11,765 nucleotides of DNA from Desulfobacteraceae bacterium (lineage in GTDB: Bacteria; Desulfobacterota; DSM-4660; Desulfatiglandales; Desulfatiglandaceae), in the NCBI GenBank assembly GCA_020349865.1, contig CP070700.1, positions 4,242,384-4,254,148 of the forward strand. The letters are read 5' to 3'. Position 1 is the stretch's first letter; each line of letters starts with the position of its first letter. The notes under the pieces are model-generated. The model ran no database searches, was not told where the DNA came from, and worked only from the letters and a program-made list of their open reading frames with translations. A program made the translations under genes and the position numbers. Shown one piece after another: positions 7,280 to 11,765 of this stretch.

Positions 7280-8851
7280 ATGAAAATCCCCCTCACTCCA
7301 TTCAAGATTTTAGCACTGGCGCCCTTTCTCGGCCGGCATTGCTTGCTTTTGGATAAAATGCCACTGCGCATCGATCCAGCAAATCTGGACCAGGTGATTG
7401 AAGAACTTGGGCCAACCTGCAGGGTTTCAATTCCCCGCGATTTGCATCCGGAAGGAACTCTCGAAATTAAGTTCAAAAGACTTAAAGATTTCCACCCGGA
7501 TGGTTTAGTTCGGAATCATCCGGTTTTAAGAAACTTGTGGGAAGCTAAAATGTGGGTGGAGGAAGGCAAGAAGAAAAAGCTCTCCCCCCAGGAAATCAAT
7601 GCCCACCTTGCAAACTGGCCGAATCTTCCCCCAATCCGGACTGAAACCGTCCCCGAGAAAGCGCGCTCAACTTCCCGGGATCCCCTGGACAAAATCCTCA
7701 ATATGGTGGCGCTGCCGGATGAGCACACGGGCCTTCCTTCTGAAGCACAGGGTGCAACAAACAGCATCAATACCATTCTGAAACAGGTTTTGAAGCATAT
7801 TTTTCTTCAGGAAACCTTCAGAACACTGGAGGCAACCTGGCGAGGGTTGAATCTGCTCCTGCGACAGGCGAAACCGAGGAACAACGACCTCAAAATTGAC
7901 ATCGTCCCGGTGTCCTATGATTCGTTGGGTGAGACCCTCAGCGCCCTGACCGCGGAAGTGATCGATGCGCTTCCATCGCTGATCCTGGTGGACCTTGGCT
8001 TTGACAACAGCCCCAGGAGCCTCGACCTTCTTGAAAGTGTGGCGCAGTTTGCGGAAACCCTCCTCGTCCCGGTGATCACGTGGATTCAACCGGCTTTTTT
8101 TTACATGGACAGCTGGCAGGATATCAAAAAACTTTCTTTCCTTCCCCATTATTTGGAGGAGCCAACTTTTGCCAATTGGCAGAGTCTAAAAAGGGCACCT
8201 TCTGCCAGGTGGCTGGCCGTCACCTGTAACCGCTGTTTGTCCCGCTATCCATACGGAAATAACAATAGACCGCGTCTCATTCAATTCGAGGAGCAAAATC
8301 CGTTGTGGATCAGCCCGGTATGGGCGCTGGGATCCCTCATCGGACAGAGCTTTATAAAGACCGGGTGGCCGACTCGATTTACGGATTGGCAAAACATGCG
8401 GCTGGAGGATCTCCCCCTGAACACGGAAGAAGCGAAAAAATCTTTACCCACCGAGGCTGACTTCGATCGGAACCGGATCGACCAGTTCATCCGTAGCGGT
8501 ATCATCCCCCTCGCAGCTGTGCAGGGTAAAGACATCGCCTTTGTCCCCAATGAAAACACTGTTGGCGGCGTTTCTCTGAGCTATCAGTTCCTTGTCTCAA
8601 GAATTACCCAGCTCGTTTTATGGTGCCGGGATCACTTTGAGAAAGGACTTAAAGGCGTTGATCTGGAAGCGGAGCTGGGCGAGGCCTTTTCTCTGTTCTT
8701 GGAAAGCAGCGGGCATTCCGACTCTGAATCTCTGGAAATTCAAACCGGTAAACCCGATTCGGATGGCCGGATTCCAATCCGGATCTCGCTGGAGCCCTCC
8801 CGAGAGATTCTGCCCTCCCGAAAACGGGTCGAGCTGAATTTTATGTGGTAG
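7280..8851 (+). CDS. TssB-TssC fusion: T6SS-like contractile sheath protein
   Basis: Residues about 5-115 read like TssB (VipA): PFKILALAPF, then IDPANLDQVIEEL and LEIKFKRLKDFHPDGLVR, a hallmark of the small sheath subunit. Residues about 135-523 read like TssC (VipB): FRTLEATWRGLNLLL (180-194), SRYPYG (321-326), NPLWISPVWAL with QSF and GW after it (340-363), a LEDLP segment (375-379), and the C-terminal region from about 400 with SYQFLVSRITQ (434-444) and a closing beta segment. Canonical TssB and TssC are separate, about 165 and 490 residues; here both fit in 523, with little linker and the TssB C-terminal helices trimmed. The product would assemble into a cytoplasmic sheath around an inner tube. 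The ATG at 7280 has GGAG six bases upstream. It follows the FHA gene by 64 bases on the same strand. Whether it contracts, or is a sheath-derived accessory, cannot be told from sequence. Confidence 0.83.
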   Translation: MKIPLTPFKILALAPFLGRHCLLLDKMPLRIDPANLDQVIEELGPTCRVSIPRDLHPEGTLEIKFKRLKDFHPDGLVRNHPVLRNLWEAKMWVEEGKKKKLSPQEINAHLANWPNLPPIRTETVPEKARSTSRDPLDKILNMVALPDEHTGLPSEAQGATNSINTILKQVLKHIFLQETFRTLEATWRGLNLLLRQAKPRNNDLKIDIVPVSYDSLGETLSALTAEVIDALPSLILVDLGFDNSPRSLDLLESVAQFAETLLVPVITWIQPAFFYMDSWQDIKKLSFLPHYLEEPTFANWQSLKRAPSARWLAVTCNRCLSRYPYGNNNRPRLIQFEEQNPLWISPVWALGSLIGQSFIKTGWPTRFTDWQNMRLEDLPLNTEEAKKSLPTEADFDRNRIDQFIRSGIIPLAAVQGKDIAFVPNENTVGGVSLSYQFLVSRITQLVLWCRDHFEKGLKGVDLEAELGEAFSLFLESSGHSDSESLEIQTGKPDSDGRIPIRISLEPSREILPSRKRVELNFMW

Positions 8852-8867
8852 GAGCGGGCAGGCGCTC
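8852..8867. terminator. Weak hairpin between convergent genes
   Basis: GAGCG (8852-8856) pairs with CGCTC (8863-8867) around a six-base loop in the 22-base gap between the TssBC stop and the stop of the opposing 258-residue gene. There is no proper T-run, so termination is only suggested by its place. Confidence 0.22.
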
Positions 8868-8873
8868 GGTAAA

Positions 8874-9650
8874 TTACTTCAGCCGGACTACAAACACATC
8901 CGCTGCTTCTTCGGTGGAATAGGGGCCGAAAACGATCGACTCAGGGTAGCCCTCCACTTTGACAAAATAGGAGGTTTCGGCATTCAGCTCGTTCCGGGCA
9001 GCCCAGGCCAGGTATTCTTTGTCGCCCATTTCCAACTTCAACCCTTGCATCGGGTAGTTCAGCACCGTTTTGGCCGGCAAGCTTCCGGTGGGTCCGACGG
9101 CATGAAAGGCAATCTCGGCACCGTCCACACCGAACATCACCCCAGGCCAGATCGATTTCGCCGGCTTCAGCTCAAACCACTGCCCGATCTGCTCATTTCC
9201 GTAAAGGTCCAGGTAATAATCAGCCGAAAGAGGTTTGGGCGGTGCGTGCACCTTGGCCACCAGCTTTGCTCCGATAGCGGCACCAGAGGCCGACAATACA
9301 TCCGCCCCCCCGAGCGGTGTACTGAGTTGTTCGGGAGAGACCAATTTTCCCTCTGTTTGCAAGATCATAATGGGGAAATGAAGACCCCTTTGAGCCTGAA
9401 GGGTAATCGCCAGCAGCGACAGGCCGTAAAGATGAGCCGGAACGAGTAATTCTTGATCCGATCCTAAGATCCCCCACAGAGAGACATTTGCATCAAGCAG
9501 ACTCTCCCTGGCCGCCATCCAGGCCATTTTTTCTAAATCGTCCTTCCAGAAATGGCCCTGAACCTCCAGGCCGTAAGTTTTCATCTGAGACATGAGCTGC
9601 TTGATGGGATCCGGGGAGGATCCGAGGGAGGTGATCCATATGGTTTTCAT
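8874..9650 (-). CDS. Hypothetical protein, 258 residues, T6SS-locus neighbour
   Basis: I do not recognise this family. The N-terminal half (about 1-135) alternates predicted strands and helices in the manner of a Rossmann-like or flavodoxin-like fold: KTIWITSLGS at the start, SLWGILG near 57-63, FPIMILQTE near 92-100, and a small-residue-rich ADVLSASGAAIGAKL (116-130). After a proline-rich hinge (136-140) the C-terminal part (about 143-258) looks beta-rich, ending in YFVKVEGYPESIVFGPYST and a final strand. There is no signal peptide or membrane segment, so a cytoplasmic protein is likely. The ATG at 9650 has GAGG eight bases upstream, which supports the start. It converges on the TssBC gene and diverges from the COMM-like gene. 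An assembly factor, effector partner or immunity protein are all possible from context; none is shown by the sequence. Confidence 0.8.
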   Translation of the reverse strand: MKTIWITSLGSSPDPIKQLMSQMKTYGLEVQGHFWKDDLEKMAWMAARESLLDANVSLWGILGSDQELLVPAHLYGLSLLAITLQAQRGLHFPIMILQTEGKLVSPEQLSTPLGGADVLSASGAAIGAKLVAKVHAPPKPLSADYYLDLYGNEQIGQWFELKPAKSIWPGVMFGVDGAEIAFHAVGPTGSLPAKTVLNYPMQGLKLEMGDKEYLAWAARNELNAETSYFVKVEGYPESIVFGPYSTEEAADVFVVRLK

Positions 9651-9720
9651 AGAAATATCCTCAGCTAAGAAAGCTTACGCGGGTATGACAACGAGATCGC
9701 CCGATAGAGCCGTTCGTGGA

Positions 9721-9733
9721 TGGCTCTGAGCCA
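9721..9733. promoter_or_regulatory. 13-bp operator-like palindrome in the divergent spacer
   Basis: TGGCTCTGAGCCA has two perfect 6-base arms around a single centre base. It lies between the divergent 258-residue gene and the COMM-like gene, where one regulator could affect both. The spacing is too tight for an RNA hairpin. The regulator is unknown. Confidence 0.25.
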
Positions 9734-9843
9734 CCTTTGAAATCTATTAGTATGCCAGCACATTGTCAAGGAGCTTTCCCGTTTCTGAACCTTTATGAGC
9801 CGCTACGCTCGATACACAGAGTTCAGAGCATGGAATTTGCTTC

Positions 9844-9873
9844 TTGCAACCCCGGTTGATGTCAGGCTATAAA
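9844..9873 (+). promoter_or_regulatory. Candidate sigma-70-type promoter for the COMM-like gene
   Basis: TTGCAA (9844-9849) and TATAAA (9868-9873) are separated by 18 bases, giving a likely start near 9880 and a leader of about 45 bases before the ATG at 9924. It is the best promoter match in the 273-base divergent spacer. Confidence 0.4.
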
Positions 9874-9923
9874 AGATTCCAAGAAATCCTATTAATCCTG
9901 CCTAAGAAAGGGACCAAAAAGTC

Positions 9924-10547
9924 ATGGAGCAAAAAAGCGATCCTTCGCCTCCTGAGATCAAGCTCAACTGCTGCCAAGGGAGGCCCGCACCTGTTCCTGT
10001 TGTAGAGGGTTGGAGGCAGTTCTTGCGGTTTCCCGAACAGACCAGAAAGGGCATCTGGGGCCTGCTCGCCCCGGCCCTGTTGGAACCCGCAAACCCTGTG
10101 AACAAACAGCGAATCGAATCCTTCTCTCGGGAATACGGGCTCGCGGAGAAAGAGGTAGTCTCCGCCTTGCAGAGCTGTGACTTCCTCCTCCGTCAGGCAA
10201 TTGCCCTCGACCTGGATACTGCAGTGTTTCAGCAGGATCTGACCGCGCTCTCGGGAGAACACCAGCAAGGCGCGGAAGTCATTCTCTCGAAGTACGAGGC
10301 AACCAAAGCCGACCTTCGAAAGGTAATCATTCACGAATCGCTGGCAGACCACGGCAAGGTTCTGGTGGGTATCGACTGGCGGGTAGACAATGTGACCGCT
10401 TCCGATCGGGGTGCCAAGCTCAATACCACTGTTGTCTTGCTCACCCTACGGTATCGAGACGGAACTCGGCTCGAACGGATCACCCTTCAGCTCACGCCTG
10501 AGACCATCAGGGAGCTGAAGTTATTCTCCGATAGATTTTCAAGGTGA
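9924..10547 (+). CDS. COMM-domain-like protein, 207 residues
   Basis: The C-terminal region (about 146-206) has the look of a COMM domain: LVGIDWRVD with Trp152, then a hydrophobic strand (TVVLLTLRY, 169-177), a charged turn with DG, a second strand (RITLQL, 185-190) and a final helix (TPETIRELKLFSDRF). The COMM domain is best known from eukaryotic COMMD proteins of the Commander complex, where it mediates obligate dimerisation. The preceding part (about 60-140) appears all-helical, comparable in place and size to the helical N-terminal domain of COMMD proteins, which are about 200 residues long. The first 58 residues are Pro-rich and unlike that family. AAAGGGA lies about ten bases before the ATG at 9924. 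The gene stands alone on the plus strand between minus-strand genes. Its role is unknown; the COMM call rests on motif resemblance and needs a profile search. Confidence 0.7.
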   Translation: MEQKSDPSPPEIKLNCCQGRPAPVPVVEGWRQFLRFPEQTRKGIWGLLAPALLEPANPVNKQRIESFSREYGLAEKEVVSALQSCDFLLRQAIALDLDTAVFQQDLTALSGEHQQGAEVILSKYEATKADLRKVIIHESLADHGKVLVGIDWRVDNVTASDRGAKLNTTVVLLTLRYRDGTRLERITLQLTPETIRELKLFSDRFSR

Positions 10548-10566
10548 TTTTTTGCTAGAAACTTCT

Positions 10567-10589
10567 GTCTGAGACGTTCGCTATCAGAC
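10567..10589. terminator. Possible bidirectional hairpin between convergent genes
   Basis: GTCTGA (10567-10572) and TCAGAC (10584-10589) can pair around an 11-base loop in the 59-base gap between the COMM-like stop and the stop of the DUF4150 gene. No T-run follows on either strand, so it is a weak candidate. Confidence 0.25.
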
Positions 10590-10606
10590 GCTAATAAGCA
10601 GCCATA

Positions 10607-11035
10607 TCACGGCGCCACGATCACCTTCGTTTGACTGGGCGCAACCTGGCATCCCGCCGGTGCGTTTGCATTCATTCCGTTGTGCCCGCTCAATGATGTC
10701 AGGTGGACACAGGGCTGCCCCTCAATTTTCACCATACTGCTACCTTTCTTGAAGGACACCTTGTCCATGTTCATCCCTGACATAACCCCTTTATTGGTCC
10801 CGGCTTCATCCCCCATGGATTTAGGAATCTCAGATTTTAGTGTGACAACTTCCTTGCTCACAAATTTGACTTTCATGGAATATTTCGTCGCCTGGTTTAA
10901 CATGGCGGTGTTGGGATATGGTATCGGAACAGTACCAGGACCAACAGGTGGCGGGGGCATCGGGGTCAGGCATACATCAGGCATGGCCATACAATTTCCC
11001 CCTGCTGATGTTGAACCCGGAAATATTGGAGGCAT
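10607..11035 (-). CDS. DUF4150 PAAR-like protein (spike tip candidate)
   Basis: The protein matches the pattern of DUF4150 (Tox-PAAR-like) proteins: a Gly-rich start followed by CMAMPDVCLTPMPPP, then VPIPYPNTAM (36-45), SEIPKSMGDEAGT (68-80), GVMSGMNMDKVSF (83-95), GSSMVKIEGQPCVHL (98-112) and NGMNANAP (119-126). At 142 residues it is the stand-alone form with no C-terminal toxin attached. PAAR and PAAR-like proteins cap the VgrG spike of T6SS and carry or recruit effectors. Several Cys/His residues (Cys15, Cys22, Cys109, His111, His118, Cys129) could bind metal or stabilise the tip; this is unproven. The ATG at 11035 has AAGGAG eight bases upstream. It follows the DUF3540 gene by 28 bases on the same strand, and that pairing supports a spike module. 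Confidence 0.9.
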   Translation of the reverse strand: MPPIFPGSTSAGGNCMAMPDVCLTPMPPPPVGPGTVPIPYPNTAMLNQATKYSMKVKFVSKEVVTLKSEIPKSMGDEAGTNKGVMSGMNMDKVSFKKGSSMVKIEGQPCVHLTSLSGHNGMNANAPAGCQVAPSQTKVIVAP

Positions 11036-11063
11036 AATAAATTCTCCTTTGCTTAAACCATCG

Positions 11064-11765
11064 CTAACCGAGATGAATCTTTTCAGCCTTAATCTTATAA
11101 TCCTCTTCCGCTTTCACAAATGCCTTCTTTGATTTGAAGTGAAATGTCCTGGCCACTATAGTCCGCATTCTGCCGGCCCTCACCTGGCTCAGTTCTTCCA
11201 CTGTCTGATAGATGTTCCTGGCCTTGGCTATGACTGAACCGGCAATGCTTTCAAGACGGTCAACTTTACTCAAAAGCCGCTTGCCTGTGTATTTTGTCTC
11301 TTCTACATTAAAATCTCCCCGCTCAGCATCAAGACCGAATTCGGGACTGTCTATTTTCATACTCTGCTGTCGAAGTGTAAGGGTAGAACGCAGCTTGCCA
11401 AGGGTATCCATAATTCCCAGACAGATTCCTTTCGCACCGGTCATCCCGATCGACCTGCCGTGAAACATGATCTCCTTGTTTGTTGCAAAGGTGATGTTGC
11501 CATTCTCAGTAACAAATTCAATATCCCCTGCCTCCATGTTGACCCTAGCGTTGCCGCTTTTCTCATCATACTGGAAGATCAGCTCATTGTTTGAAGAAAA
11601 CACTTTCAGGCACTGTTCACCCGGCGAACCTTCTGTCTCAGCCTGTGTTCCCTTGCTTAGTGTAATCTTGTCTTCAGATGAATCAGGAGCGTCTTCCTGG
11701 TTCAAGACTCCAATAACATAGAGATCAGCAAAATCTTCGCCGACAACCAGCACCATGTCTCCTGG
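11064..11765 (-). CDS. DUF3540 protein, spike-associated (5' end outside window)
   Basis: The reading frame is open through the right edge of the window (PGD precedes the first visible Met at 11756), so the true start lies beyond 11765 and that Met is probably internal. The visible 233 residues match DUF3540: an OB-like segment (PGDMVLVVGEDFADLYVIGVL) like the gp5/VgrG core, then a run of short alternating strands (NGNITFATNKEIMFHG and neighbours) suggesting a small beta-helix, and the family's C-terminal signature: a helical segment ending ELSQVRAGRMR followed by strands and a final AEKIHLG. DUF3540 genes usually sit with DUF4150 and other T6SS spike or effector genes. It likely acts as a spike or spike-adaptor protein in the injection machine, inferred from fold and context. 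The next upstream genes, to the right, were not visible. Confidence 0.85.
   Translation of the reverse strand, partial: PGDMVLVVGEDFADLYVIGVLNQEDAPDSSEDKITLSKGTQAETEGSPGEQCLKVFSSNNELIFQYDEKSGNARVNMEAGDIEFVTENGNITFATNKEIMFHGRSIGMTGAKGICLGIMDTLGKLRSTLTLRQQSMKIDSPEFGLDAERGDFNVEETKYTGKRLLSKVDRLESIAGSVIAKARNIYQTVEELSQVRAGRMRTIVARTFHFKSKKAFVKAEEDYKIKAEKIHLG

Noticed and set aside
7667..8149. 160-codon minus-strand frame inside the TssBC gene, and the 161-codon minus-strand frame at 9867-10352 inside the COMM-like gene
   Set aside because: Both are antisense to genes with clear protein motifs and have no convincing ribosome site or domain.
9830..9850. Sigma-54-type promoter around the TGG and TTGC motifs
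   Set aside because: The distance between the GG and GC dinucleotides does not fit the required GG-N10-GC spacing.
10680..11132. 150-codon plus-strand frame across the DUF4150/DUF3540 region
   Set aside because: It is antisense to two well-supported genes and has no family resemblance; a shadow frame.
1..11765. CRISPR array, tRNA, rRNA or intact insertion sequence
   Set aside because: No regularly spaced repeats, tRNA-like cloverleaf, rRNA sequence or transposase reading frame was seen on either strand.

Overview
The window carries part of a divergent type VI secretion (T6SS)-like contractile injection locus, next to a Ser/Thr kinase/phosphatase pair and cell-wall genes. Moderate GC, an abundance of LysM/TPR lipoproteins, a Hanks-type kinase with a periplasmic sensor and DUF4150/DUF3540 genes together suggest a Gram-negative bacterium, perhaps Desulfobacterota or a relative. 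That assignment is an inference from gene content; there is no rRNA or other marker in the window.

Left part, minus strand: a membrane-anchored Ser/Thr kinase (2983-1343) is followed after one base by a PPM/PP2C phosphatase (1341-592). Just beyond lies the C-terminal half of a UPF0261/Tm-1-like protein (473-69), probably a gene remnant. From 2984 to 3797 there is no convincing gene. This spacer holds two perfect palindromes upstream of the kinase, a 193-bp segment with 12-bp inverted repeats nested inside 11-bp direct repeats (MITE-like layout), a terminator-like hairpin and a candidate promoter for the rightward genes.

Middle, plus strand: four genes run rightward. They are a membrane-anchored polysaccharide deacetylase with a degenerate LysM-like segment (3798-4850), a lipoprotein with TPRs and two LysM domains (4858-6279), a protein with two FHA domains (6394-7215), and a 523-residue protein that reads as TssB fused to TssC, i.e. 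both halves of a T6SS sheath in one chain (7280-8851).

Right part: an unrecognised 258-residue protein (9650-8874, minus) converges on the sheath gene. Divergent from it is a 207-residue protein (9924-10547, plus) whose C-terminus looks like a COMM domain, a fold best known from the eukaryotic Commander complex. The window ends with two minus-strand genes, DUF3540 (incomplete at its 5' end, 11765-11064) then DUF4150 PAAR-like (11035-10607), a pair typical of T6SS spike/effector modules.

Working model (inference): the kinase, phosphatase and FHA protein form a threonine-phosphorylation switch comparable to PpkA/PppA/Fha. The fused TssBC protein provides the sheath, the LysM proteins couple the machine to peptidoglycan or remodel the wall locally, and DUF3540 plus DUF4150 form part of the spike. 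No TssA, Hcp, TssE-G, TssJ-M or ClpV gene is in the window, so the rest must lie elsewhere or be absent.
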